33,374 nucleotides of DNA from Palsa-892 sp035555855 (GTDB lineage: Bacteria; Pseudomonadota; Alphaproteobacteria; Rhizobiales; Xanthobacteraceae), in the NCBI GenBank assembly GCA_035555855.1, contig DATMGD010000028.1:1-33374 (forward strand). The letters are read 5' to 3'. A program made the position numbers and the translations under genes. Positions 23,162 to 30,535 of the stretch are shown here, piece by piece. The stretch's first letter is position 1. The number at the start of each line of letters is the position of its first letter. The notes under the pieces are model-generated. The model had not been told where the DNA came from and ran no database searches. It saw only the letters and a list, made by a program, of their open reading frames with translations.

Positions 23162-23181
23162 AAGGCTATGCCGATTACTGA

Positions 23182-23209
23182 TTGCGGTCTAGTTTTTGCG
23201 GATTAGTTT
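23182..23209. repeat. tandem 14-bp direct repeat between lysR and sdhC
   Basis: TTGCGGTCTAGTTT (23182-23195) is followed immediately by TTGCGGATTAGTTT (23196-23209), with 12 of 14 bases identical. It sits midway in the divergent region and could be a regulator site array or duplicated -35/-10-like elements. Confidence 0.75.
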
Positions 23210-23342
23210 CGTTCCAGACGAAATACCGCGTCAAAACCCAGGAACCTGCGGCGGTTACTCGGTTTCACAAGGGAGCCTGCTTTCAGGTTATCTGGACTTC
23301 AAGGTTCTCTCTTTTAATCGTCAGCCTGCTGCAGAGGCAATC

Positions 23343-23738
23343 ATGGCCGAGACCAAAATTCAGCGTCCGCTGTCGCCGCATCTGTCGATCTACCGGCTGA
23401 CGCCGACGATGGTGATGTCGATCGTGCATCGGATCACCGGCGCGGCGCTCTATTTCGGCACGCTGCTCTTGGCCTGGTGGCTGCTCTCGGTCGCGGGTCC
23501 AGCCGGACAGTTCGAGTTCGCCAACTCTTTCTTTGCCTCCTGGTTCGGACAGTTCGTTTTGTTCGGCTACACCTGGGCGCTTCTCCATCACATGCTCGGC
23601 GGCATTCGCCACTTCATCTGGGATACCGGCGCCGGCTTTGAGGCGCATGAGCGGCAGTTCCTGGCGATCGCGACTCTAGTTGGCTCGGTGACGCTGACGA
23701 TCGTCGTCTGGCTGTTCGCCTATTTCCTGAGAGGTTGA
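23343..23738 (+). CDS. sdhC: succinate dehydrogenase cytochrome b556 subunit SdhC
   Basis: SdhC (131 residues) is one of two membrane anchors of complex II and helps bind heme b and ubiquinone. The N-terminal RPLSPHLSIYRLTPTMVMSIVHRITG carries the family S-x-x-H-R-x-T-G signature (SIVHRITG), here quoted in parts. Three hydrophobic helices follow, with LLHHMLGGIRHFIWD supplying the heme-ligand histidine region. The ATG at 23343 follows AGAGG by 7 nt; the open frame extends further upstream without homology. It heads sdhCDAB, with 4 bp to sdhD. Confidence 0.96.
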   Translation: MAETKIQRPLSPHLSIYRLTPTMVMSIVHRITGAALYFGTLLLAWWLLSVAGPAGQFEFANSFFASWFGQFVLFGYTWALLHHMLGGIRHFIWDTGAGFEAHERQFLAIATLVGSVTLTIVVWLFAYFLRG

Positions 23739-23742
23739 TGCG

Positions 23743-24117
23743 ATGCGGACACCGTTGAGCAAGGTTCGCGGACTGGGCGCGGCGCATTCGGGCACAGGTC
23801 ACTTTTGGCTGCAGCGGCTGACGGCGGTGGCGAACGTGCCACTCGTCATCGCGTTCCTGATCATCATCGTTTCGCTCGCCGGCCGCGGTCACGCAGCGGT
23901 GATCGGCAAGCTCGCCAATCCGCTGGTCGCCGTCATCATCCTCGCGGGGCTGATCTCGATTCTCACACATATGCGGATCGGCATGCAGGTCATCATCGAG
24001 GATTACGTGCATTCCGAAGGCCGCAAAGTCGTTGCGGTGATGGCGAACACGCTGTTCACGTTCGCCGTCGGTCTCGTTGCGATCTACGCGCTTCTCAAGA
24101 TCAATTTCGGTCTCTAG
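23743..24117 (+). CDS. sdhD: succinate dehydrogenase membrane anchor SdhD
   Basis: SdhD (124 residues) is the second hydrophobic anchor of succinate:quinone oxidoreductase. It begins RTPLSKVRGLGAAHSGTGHFW, quoted in part, with WLQRLTAVANVPL then three transmembrane segments (FLIIIVSLAG, LANPLVAVIILAGLIS, LFTFAVGLVAIYALL). HMRIGMQVIIEDYVHSEG includes the quinone/heme-side histidine and tyrosine region. It lies 4 bp after sdhC and ends 2 bp before the sdhA ATG. Confidence 0.95.
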   Translation: MRTPLSKVRGLGAAHSGTGHFWLQRLTAVANVPLVIAFLIIIVSLAGRGHAAVIGKLANPLVAVIILAGLISILTHMRIGMQVIIEDYVHSEGRKVVAVMANTLFTFAVGLVAIYALLKINFGL

Positions 24118-24119
24118 TC

Positions 24120-25946
24120 ATGAATGCCAACGCCAAAATTCCCGCTCCGGCTGTGACCGGCAAGGCCTATCCGCTCACCGACCACGTCTATGACGTGATC
24201 GTCGTTGGCGCCGGCGGCTCCGGCCTGCGCGCCGTGATCGGCTGCGCCGAAGCGGGCCTGCGCACTGCCTGCATCACCAAGGTCTTCCCGACGCGCTCGC
24301 ATACCGTCGCGGCGCAAGGCGGCATTGCCGCTTCGCTCGGCAATATGGGCGAGGATGATTGGCGTTGGCACATGTACGACACCGTCAAGGGCGCGGACTG
24401 GCTCGGCGATCAGGATGCCATCGAATATCTCTGCCGCCATGCGCCCGATGCGGTTTATGAGCTTGAGCACTGGGGCCTGCCGTTCTCGCGCACCGAAGAC
24501 GGCAAGATTTATCAGCGGCCGTTCGGCGGCATGACGACGCATTTCGGCAAAGGTACCGCGCAGCGCACCTGCGCCGCCGCCGACCGCACGGGTCATGCCA
24601 TGCTGCATACGATGTATGGCGCGGCGCTCAAGCATAACGCCGAGTTCTTCGTCGAATATTTCGCGATCGATCTCATCATGGACAACGAGGGCCGTTGCCG
24701 CGGCGTGATCGCGCTCAAGTTAGACGATGGCACGCTGCATCGTTTCACCGCGCAGCAGACGGTGCTCGCGACCGGCGGCTATGGCCGGGCGTATTTCTCC
24801 TGCACCTCGGCGCATACCTGCACGGGCGACGGCGGCGGCATGGTGCTGCGCGCGGGCCTGCCGATGCAGGACATGGAATTCGTGCAGTTCCACCCGACCG
24901 GCGTCTATGGCGCGGGCGTCCTGATCACTGAAGGTGCGCGCGGCGAGGGCGGCTATCTCACCAATTCGGAAGGCGAGCGCTTCATGGAGCGTTACGCACC
25001 CTCCGCCAAAGACCTTGCGTCGCGTGATGTCGTCTCGCGGGCGATGACGATGGAAATTCACGGCGGCCGCGGCGTCGGCAAGGAGAAGGATCACATCTTC
25101 CTTCACCTAGATCACATCGATCCCGCAATTCTGCACGAGCGTCTGCCGGGCATTTCCGAGAGCGCAAAGATTTTCGCGGGTGTCGATCTTTCGCGGGAGC
25201 CGATTCCCGTGACGCCGACCGTCCACTACAACATGGGCGGCGTTCCGACGAACTTCCACGGCGAAGCGATGACGAAGAAGAACGGCGACGACAATGCGCC
25301 AGTGCCGGGCCTGATGGCGATCGGCGAAGCGGCTTGCGTGTCAGTGCATGGCGCCAATCGCCTCGGTTCGAACTCGCTGATCGATCTCGTCGTGTTCGGG
25401 CGCGCCGCTGGCCTGCGCTGCGCCGATACCGTGCGGCCGGGTGAGAAACAGCCCGAGTTGCCGGCGGATTCCGCCGACAAGGCGCTCTCGCGTCTCGATC
25501 GTTTCCGCAACGCCAAGGGTGGCACGCCGACCGCCGATCTCAGGCTCAAAATGCAAAAGACGATGCAGGCGAACTGCGCCGTGTTCCGCACCGGCGAAGT
25601 GCTCGCCAAGGGCTCAAAGCAGATGCACGAAATCCATGACGGCCTGCGCGACATCGGCGTCACCGATCGCTCGCTTATCTGGAACTCCGATCTCGTCGAG
25701 ACGCTGGAGCTCGATAACTTGATCGCGCAGGCGATCGTGACGGTCGACAGTGCGGTGAACCGGCAGGAGTCGCGCGGCGCACATGCGCGCGAGGATTTCC
25801 CCGATCGCGACGACAAGAACTGGATGAAGCATACGCTGTCGTGGATCGATCCGAGCGGCAAGGTGACGCTCGATTATCGCGGCGTGCATACCTACACGCT
25901 CACCAACGACGTGCAATATATCGAGCCGAAGAAGCGGGTTTACTGA
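24120..25946 (+). CDS. sdhA: succinate dehydrogenase flavoprotein subunit SdhA
   Basis: SdhA (608 residues) oxidises succinate to fumarate using covalent FAD. The dinucleotide site VIVVGAGGSGLRAVIG is near residue 25. The FAD-linking histidine lies in TRSHTVAAQGGIAAS. FVQFHPTGVYGAG, TEGARGEGG and the substrate arginines in HGANRLGSNSL are also seen. The C-terminal helical domain is complete and ends QYIEPKKRVY. The ATG at 24120 is 2 bp after the sdhD stop. The stop TGA overlaps the sdhB ATG as TGATG, so the two are coupled. Length and motifs are standard. Confidence 0.97.
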   Translation: MNANAKIPAPAVTGKAYPLTDHVYDVIVVGAGGSGLRAVIGCAEAGLRTACITKVFPTRSHTVAAQGGIAASLGNMGEDDWRWHMYDTVKGADWLGDQDAIEYLCRHAPDAVYELEHWGLPFSRTEDGKIYQRPFGGMTTHFGKGTAQRTCAAADRTGHAMLHTMYGAALKHNAEFFVEYFAIDLIMDNEGRCRGVIALKLDDGTLHRFTAQQTVLATGGYGRAYFSCTSAHTCTGDGGGMVLRAGLPMQDMEFVQFHPTGVYGAGVLITEGARGEGGYLTNSEGERFMERYAPSAKDLASRDVVSRAMTMEIHGGRGVGKEKDHIFLHLDHIDPAILHERLPGISESAKIFAGVDLSREPIPVTPTVHYNMGGVPTNFHGEAMTKKNGDDNAPVPGLMAIGEAACVSVHGANRLGSNSLIDLVVFGRAAGLRCADTVRPGEKQPELPADSADKALSRLDRFRNAKGGTPTADLRLKMQKTMQANCAVFRTGEVLAKGSKQMHEIHDGLRDIGVTDRSLIWNSDLVETLELDNLIAQAIVTVDSAVNRQESRGAHAREDFPDRDDKNWMKHTLSWIDPSGKVTLDYRGVHTYTLTNDVQYIEPKKRVY

Positions 25947-26725
25947 TGGTCGAACTCACGCTGCCGAAAAACTCCAAGGTCACTGCCGGCAAAGTGTGGC
26001 CGAAGCCCGAGGGCGCGAAGCGCGTCACGGAATTTCATATCTATCGGTACGATCCCGATAGCGGCGAGAACCCGCACATGGATACTTACTTCGTCGATCG
26101 CGACGACTGCGGGCCGATGCTGCTCGACGCCATCATCTGGATCAAGAACAAGATCGACCCGACGCTTACTTTCCGCCGCTCGTGCCGCGAGGGCGTGTGC
26201 GGTTCGTGCGCAATGAACATCGACGGGCTGAATACGCTCGCCTGCACACGCGGCATCGACGAAGTGAAGGCCCCGGTGAAGGTCTATCCGTTGCCGCATC
26301 AGCCGGTGGTTAAGGATCTCGTGCCGGACCTCACGCAGTTCTATGCGCAGCACGCGTTGATCGAGCCGTGGCTGCACACCGAAACGCCGGCACCGCACGG
26401 CGAATGGAAACAGAGCCGCACGGATCGTGCCAAGCTTGACGGGCTTTATGAATGCGTGATGTGCGCCTGCTGCTCGACGGCCTGTCCGAGCTACTGGTGG
26501 AATTCGGATCGCTATCTCGGGCCGGCGGCGCTCCTGCACGCCTATCGCTGGGTGACGGATTCACGCGACGAGGCGGCGGGCGAACGGCTCGATCAGCTGG
26601 AGGATCCGTTCCGGCTTTATCGCTGCCACACGATTATGAACTGCACGAACACATGCCCCAAGGGTTTGAATCCCGCGAAGGCGATCGCCGAGATCAAGAA
26701 GAAGATGGTGGCGCGGCAAGTTTGA
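25946..26725 (+). CDS. sdhB: succinate dehydrogenase iron-sulfur subunit SdhB
   Basis: SdhB (259 residues) carries electrons from SdhA to quinone via three clusters. The [2Fe-2S] motif is CREGVCGSCAMNIDGLNTLAC (quoted in part: CREGVCGSC), the [4Fe-4S] motif CVMCACCSTACPSYWW and the [3Fe-4S] motif CHTIMNCTNTCPKGLNP. The ATG overlaps the sdhA stop by one base. A terminator 40 bp after the stop (26765) closes the operon, so sdhCDAB is a complete four-gene unit separate from mdh-suc. Confidence 0.97.
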   Translation: MVELTLPKNSKVTAGKVWPKPEGAKRVTEFHIYRYDPDSGENPHMDTYFVDRDDCGPMLLDAIIWIKNKIDPTLTFRRSCREGVCGSCAMNIDGLNTLACTRGIDEVKAPVKVYPLPHQPVVKDLVPDLTQFYAQHALIEPWLHTETPAPHGEWKQSRTDRAKLDGLYECVMCACCSTACPSYWWNSDRYLGPAALLHAYRWVTDSRDEAAGERLDQLEDPFRLYRCHTIMNCTNTCPKGLNPAKAIAEIKKKMVARQV

Positions 26726-26764
26726 TTGCGCGGCCATTCGCGTTCGATCATAAAAATAAAAAAA

Positions 26765-26791
26765 CGGCGCCGCTCTGGCGCCGATTTTTTT
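26765..26791 (+). terminator. rho-independent terminator after sdhB
   Basis: CGGCGCC-gctct-GGCGCCG is a perfect 7-bp stem flanked by A-rich sequence on the left and T7 on the right after one A. It ends sdhCDAB and could also stop minus-strand transcription. Confidence 0.88.
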
Positions 26792-26813
26792 GAAATGTTG
26801 TTTTAGAAATGAA

Positions 26814-26844
26814 TGGCCGCGTACCGGGTTGCGGTACGCGGCCA
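26814..26844. terminator. 13-bp perfect hairpin downstream of the basic mini-gene
   Basis: TGGCCGCGTACCG (26814-26826) pairs perfectly with CGGTACGCGGCCA (26832-26844) around a GGTTG loop. It lies 28 bp beyond the stop of the minus-strand mini-gene at 26873. There is no direct T-run, so it may be a 3' stabilising or processing hairpin rather than a classical terminator. Confidence 0.6.
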
Positions 26845-26872
26845 AGAAATCACTCAACAGGACAAATGAAAG

Positions 26873-26947
26873 TTAGCGCTTGGCCTTGCGCTTCGTCTTG
26901 CGCTTTGCCTTCTTCGCCACTTTCTTCTTCCGTTTCGCTTTTGCCAT
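26873..26947 (-). CDS. 24-residue highly basic mini-protein
   Basis: The frame from ATG at 26947 to TAA at 26873 encodes 24 residues: MAKAKRKKK at the start, then alternating Val/Ala/Thr with Lys/Arg, ending KAKR. Twelve lysines and four arginines make 16 of 24 residues basic; the rest are Met, Ala, Val and Thr. An AGAGGA ribosome-binding site lies 5 nt upstream of the ATG, about the best in this half of the window. A long stable hairpin follows the stop. I infer a real small gene, possibly a nucleic-acid-binding or ribosome-associated peptide. It is not assigned to a family. A 63-codon frame beginning with GTG in another phase covers the same bases and is rejected. Confidence 0.65.
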   Translation of the reverse strand: MAKAKRKKKVAKKAKRKTKRKAKR

Positions 26948-27264
26948 GATTTTCCTCTTGGTTGATTTCTTCGTGAGAGTTTCGGGCTGCGGCCTCCTTT
27001 GCAAGTCGCCACCGCCTTTGTTGATGGAGCTGGTTCGCCACCGGCTATGCCGGACTCATCACGCCCGACTCCACGCTCGGCGTTGTCGGCAAGTGTAAGA
27101 ACGCTTCGACCTCGCGGTGATCATTCCGACCTTTGCCGCTCTTCGACATCATCGTCTCCGATGAAACGCTCGAGCGAATCACTTATCTCGCAGAAACGTG
27201 CAATTTTCCACTAGAATTTGTTGAATCGAGTCGATGACGAACAATTCGTTGCGCGCAAGCAACG
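26948..27264. other. gap between the basic mini-gene and the GNAT gene
   Basis: No convincing coding frame, RNA gene or strong hairpin is seen in this 317-bp stretch. It should hold the promoter of the minus-strand mini-gene; TTGCAA-N17-AACTCT is the best I can find and its -10 is poor. It also follows the 3' end of the minus-strand GNAT gene, for which no terminator is visible. Confidence 0.5.
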
Positions 27265-27843
27265 CTATGCCGCGCGCAACATCCGACTCTGGACGTCGAG
27301 CATTGCGTTACCGATGCCGCAACCGTCGGCGACGAACTCGCGCAACAGCGACAACGGATCGGGTCGCGCGTTGGTAATCTCCGCAACGACATCACCCGCC
27401 TCGAACTTGAGATCGGCGTGGTATTTCCGGGCGATCGCCTGCATCGGATGATTGTGCGACAGGCAATTCATGTAGAGCTTCTTGATGCCGCGATTGCGCG
27501 CGGTAAGAATCGTGCGGCCCATGAGCAGCGATCCCACACCGTTGTTTTGAAACGCTTTTTCGATACTGAAGGCGGCCTCCGCTGCGCGCGGCGCAAGCGT
27601 GTTGAGGCCGCGCAGTTCGGCGCAGCCACGCAAAACGCCGTCGACAAAATAACCGTGCACGACCGCGTCCGAGCTGAGCGCGTGTGCGGCGTACTGGTTG
27701 ATAAAGTAGTCGGTCACCGGGGTGCCGAAGCGGTTGGCACGGCTCTCGGGATCAAGCCGAAGGAGGTGTTCGCGGAAGCGTTCGGTCTCGCCAAGCCAGA
27801 GCTTGCGGATCAAACCGGGGGCTTCGTGATGGGTCGCGTCCAT
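27265..27843 (-). CDS. GNAT-family N-acetyltransferase
   Basis: The 192-residue GNAT protein has the core strands and the acetyl-CoA motif A as IEKAFQNNGVGSLLMGRTIL (QNNGVGS). RFREHLLRLDPESRANRFGTPVTD near the N-terminus and AELRGL on the strand before motif A resemble the acyltransferase domain found at the end of larger Pat-type acetyltransferases and alone in alphaproteobacteria. Substrate is unknown. The ATG at 27843 has GAGGAAGG directly upstream, which is why I prefer it to the ATG at 27855. A promoter is seen on the same strand at 27872-27899. No partner gene overlaps it. Confidence 0.85.
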   Translation of the reverse strand: MDATHHEAPGLIRKLWLGETERFREHLLRLDPESRANRFGTPVTDYFINQYAAHALSSDAVVHGYFVDGVLRGCAELRGLNTLAPRAAEAAFSIEKAFQNNGVGSLLMGRTILTARNRGIKKLYMNCLSHNHPMQAIARKYHADLKFEAGDVVAEITNARPDPLSLLREFVADGCGIGNAMLDVQSRMLRAA

Positions 27844-27871
27844 GACCTTCCTCATTGGAGTTATCAACAGC

Positions 27872-27899
27872 GATATACGTTTTTTCTCTTTATCTTCAA
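27872..27899 (-). promoter_or_regulatory. possible promoter of the GNAT gene
   Basis: On the minus strand TTGAAG (27894-27899), a 16-bp spacer and TATATC (27872-27877) precede the start at 27843. An inverted repeat ATGCA-N5-TGCAT (27912-27926) lies just upstream of the -35. Confidence 0.4.
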
Positions 27900-28075
27900 T
27901 GTATTGCCGCTATGCAGCATTTGCATGACCGCGGCTGGACGATGTGGTGGAAAACGACAGGCGTAAGATTTTCCTTGGCATATCAATGGCTTGAAAGGGA
28001 AATCCGCCGTCCGAGGCTTGATCGGGCTGCGCCGTCTCGTTAAGCCGGAAGGCAAAACCGGGGTGAAGAAACCGC

Positions 28076-29245
28076 ATGTCGGCGACCGCTGAACGCTACG
28101 CGGCCGAAGTTGCGGCCGGCAGGATCGAATCAGATCCCGGGCAGCGCGGAGCGCTCGCGAGCTTCTCCCGCATCGAACTTGAGTTCTCCGAATATCGTGC
28201 GGCACAGAAATCCGGTGCGCTTGGCTGGTTGATGGCCAGGAAGAGCGGTCCGGTGCCGCGCGGTCTTTATGTCTGGGGCGATGTCGGCCGCGGCAAGACG
28301 ATGCTGATGGATTTGTTTTTTGAAAGCGTGCCGGTCAAGCGCAAACGCCGCGCGCACTTTCACGAATTCATGGTCGATGTGCATGCACGCATTCAGGACT
28401 TTCGCCACAAGATCAAATACGGCGAAGCGAAGGACGGCGATCCGCTGCGCATGACGGCGGATGCGATCGCGCAGGAGATATCGCTTCTGTGCTTCGACGA
28501 ATTCATCGTCACCGACATCGCCGATGCGATGATCCTCGGCCGGTTGTTTGAATGGCTGTTCGAGAAAGGCCTTGTGATGGTCGCGACATCCAACGTGCCG
28601 CCGGACGATCTTTACAAGGACGGTCTTAACCGCACGCTGTTCGTGCCGTTCGTTCATCTGCTCGAACAGAAACTGGAAGTCGTTGAGCTGAAGTCGCGCA
28701 CGGATTTCCGGCTTGAGAAGCTCGCGGGTGTCGAGAGCTGGTACGTGCCGGCCGACGACAAAGCGAAGGCTGCGATCGATGTAGCGTGGAAGCAGCTTGC
28801 GCCCGATGGCGGCGAAGCGATGGAGATCGAACTGCTCGGCCGCCGTATCGAAGTGCCGCGCGCGGGCGGCGGTGCGGCGCGCTTCGACTTCAAGGATCTC
28901 TGCGTGAAACCATTGGGCGCGACCGATTTCGTCAAGATCGCGCGCACGTTTCACACCCTCGTCGTCGAGAAAATTCCGGTGATGACGAAGGATCAGAAGA
29001 ATGAAGCGAAGCGTTTCATTCTGCTGATCGACACGCTCTACGACAACGCGGTGAAGCTGATCGCATCGGCTGCCGCCGAGCCGGCGGCACTCTATCAAGG
29101 CAGCGAGGGCTTCGAGGCGTTCGAATTCCACCGCACCGTTTCTCGCCTGATGGAAATGCGTTCCGGAAGTTATCTCGCGCTTCCGCATGGCCGCCGCGAT
29201 ACCCATGGCGGCGCCGGCGGCATGGGCGGCATCGTCGAGACGTAA
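28076..29245 (+). CDS. zapE: ZapE / AFG1-type cell-division AAA+ ATPase
   Basis: The 389-residue AFG1-like ATPase has Walker A as GDVGRGKT (residues 68-75), preceded by PRGLYVWGDV, and Walker B as LLCFDEFIVTDIADAMIL. The sensor region TSNVPPDDLYKDGLNR and the late FILLIDTLYDN follow. In Escherichia coli ZapE binds FtsZ and constricts Z-rings; mitochondrial AFG1 (LACE1) assists complex assembly and protein turnover. A location between the complex II operon and mdh is characteristic of alphaproteobacteria and could indicate a role near respiratory complexes, which is inference. The C-terminus ends in a Gly-rich HGGAGGMGG tail. Confidence 0.93.
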   Translation: MSATAERYAAEVAAGRIESDPGQRGALASFSRIELEFSEYRAAQKSGALGWLMARKSGPVPRGLYVWGDVGRGKTMLMDLFFESVPVKRKRRAHFHEFMVDVHARIQDFRHKIKYGEAKDGDPLRMTADAIAQEISLLCFDEFIVTDIADAMILGRLFEWLFEKGLVMVATSNVPPDDLYKDGLNRTLFVPFVHLLEQKLEVVELKSRTDFRLEKLAGVESWYVPADDKAKAAIDVAWKQLAPDGGEAMEIELLGRRIEVPRAGGGAARFDFKDLCVKPLGATDFVKIARTFHTLVVEKIPVMTKDQKNEAKRFILLIDTLYDNAVKLIASAAAEPAALYQGSEGFEAFEFHRTVSRLMEMRSGSYLALPHGRRDTHGGAGGMGGIVET

Positions 29246-29277
29246 TGGAACGCGACATAAGATGAAGTGCGGTGTGC

Positions 29278-29306
29278 TTGAGCGCGCCGATCAAACGAGT
29301 TACAGG
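29278..29306 (+). promoter_or_regulatory. possible mdh promoter
   Basis: TTGAGC (29278-29283), a 17-bp spacer and TACAGG (29301-29306) lie in the 123-bp zapE-mdh gap, with about 60 bp of leader to the mdh ATG. Confidence 0.4.
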
Positions 29307-29368
29307 CTAGGGCGAATTTTCTCTCACACTCATGCCCTCGCGGGCGTTTCTCAGACGGAATCCTCGAC

Positions 29369-30334
29369 ATGGCGCGCAACAAGATCGCTCTCGTCGGTGC
29401 CGGACAGATCGGCGGCACCTTGGCTCTTCTCTCCGGCCTGAAGGAGCTCGGCGATATCGTCATGTTCGACGTCGCCGAAGGCATCCCGCAGGGCAAGGCG
29501 CTCGACATCGCCGAGGCTTCGCCGGTCGAAGACTTCGACGCGCGCGTCACTGGCGTCAACGCGTATGAAGGCATCGAAGGTGCCGACGTCGTCATCGTCA
29601 CCGCCGGCGTGCCCAGGAAGCCTGGCATGAGCCGCGACGATCTTCTCGGCATCAATCTGAAAGTCATGCAGCAGGTCGGCGCCGGCATCTCGAAATATGC
29701 GCCGAAGGCGTTCGTCATCTGCATCACCAATCCGCTCGATGCGATGGTCTGGGCGCTGCAGAAGGCCTGCGGCCTGCCGAAGAACATGGTGGTCGGCATG
29801 GCGGGCGTGCTGGATAGCGCGCGCTTCCGTTACTTCCTCGCCGACGAGTTCAAGGTTTCGGTCGAGGACGTCACGGCTTTCGTGCTCGGCGGCCACGGCG
29901 ATTCGATGGTGCCGCTCGTGCGCTACTCGACCGTTGCCGGCATTCCACTGCCGGATCTCGTCAAGATGGGCTGGACGACCGACGCGCGGATTGAAGCGAT
30001 CGTGCAGCGGACGCGCGATGGTGGCGCCGAGATCGTGAATCTCCTGAAGACGGGTTCTGCTTTCTACGCGCCGGCGTCGTCGGCGATCGCGATGGCCGAG
30101 AGCTATCTTAAGGACAAGAAGCGCGTGCTGCCATGCGCGACGCATCTCAACGGCGAATTCGGCGTGAAGGGTCTTTATGTCGGTGCACCGGCGGTGATCG
30201 GCGCCAAAGGCGTCGAGCGCATCGTCGAGATCAAACTCGACAAAAACGAGCAGACGATGTTCGACAAGTCGGTGTCTTCGGTGCAGGGCCTGGTCGACGC
30301 CTGCATCAAGATCGCTCCCGATTTCGGCAAGTAA
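29369..30334 (+). CDS. mdh: malate dehydrogenase (LDH-like, NAD-dependent)
   Basis: Mdh (321 residues) interconverts malate and oxaloacetate in the TCA cycle. It belongs to the lactate-dehydrogenase-like clade typical of alphaproteobacteria. The NAD site ALVGAGQIGGTLALL is at residue 5. The substrate loop is VTAGVPRKPGMSRDDLLGIN, with the arginine pair, and NPLDAMVWALQ follows. The catalytic histidine is in GGHGDSMVPLVRYS. No strong ribosome-binding site precedes the ATG. sucC follows after a 201-bp structured gap rather than closely, although these genes are often one operon. Confidence 0.97.
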   Translation: MARNKIALVGAGQIGGTLALLSGLKELGDIVMFDVAEGIPQGKALDIAEASPVEDFDARVTGVNAYEGIEGADVVIVTAGVPRKPGMSRDDLLGINLKVMQQVGAGISKYAPKAFVICITNPLDAMVWALQKACGLPKNMVVGMAGVLDSARFRYFLADEFKVSVEDVTAFVLGGHGDSMVPLVRYSTVAGIPLPDLVKMGWTTDARIEAIVQRTRDGGAEIVNLLKTGSAFYAPASSAIAMAESYLKDKKRVLPCATHLNGEFGVKGLYVGAPAVIGAKGVERIVEIKLDKNEQTMFDKSVSSVQGLVDACIKIAPDFGK

Positions 30335-30535
30335 GGCAGAGAAATAAAGGCGAGGGCGGCGCTCCCCGACGCGCTTCTGGATTGCCCTTGCCAGCTGCTT
30401 TGTGCAAAGCAGCAAAAGACTTTAGCCGCGCGAGACAGCCTTGCGGATGCGATTGCGAAATCGCGTCCGTAGGGTATAAGCGTGTAATAATGTATAATTG
30501 GCCTGCCGCTCCGGCGGCCAACGAGGGGAGCGTCT
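30335..30535 (+). promoter_or_regulatory. structured mdh-sucC leader region
   Basis: Three hairpins lie in this 201-bp gap. They are 30394-30413 (GCTGCTTTG/CAAAGCAGC), 30444-30469 (about 11 bp with one G-T pair and a GCGA tetraloop) and 30498-30521 (TTGGCC plus GCCG, with one bulged T). A perfect TATAAT is at 30493-30498 without a good -35. None of the hairpins has a T-tract. The ribosome-binding site GAGGGGAG (30523-30530) follows the third. Confidence 0.55.

Noticed and set aside
22229..23206. Plus-strand frame antisense to the LysR gene
   Set aside because: LysR motifs are on the minus strand; this frame is a shadow.
26850..27041. 63-codon minus-strand frame with a GTG start over the basic mini-gene
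   Set aside because: It lacks a ribosome-binding site at its GTG; the overlapping 24-codon frame has a strong one and a coherent composition.
28130..29206. Minus-strand frame antisense to zapE
   Set aside because: The plus-strand frame has Walker motifs and family length; the antisense one has none.
29351..30415. Minus-strand frame antisense to mdh
   Set aside because: Same reason: mdh has all catalytic motifs and this frame has no recognisable domain.
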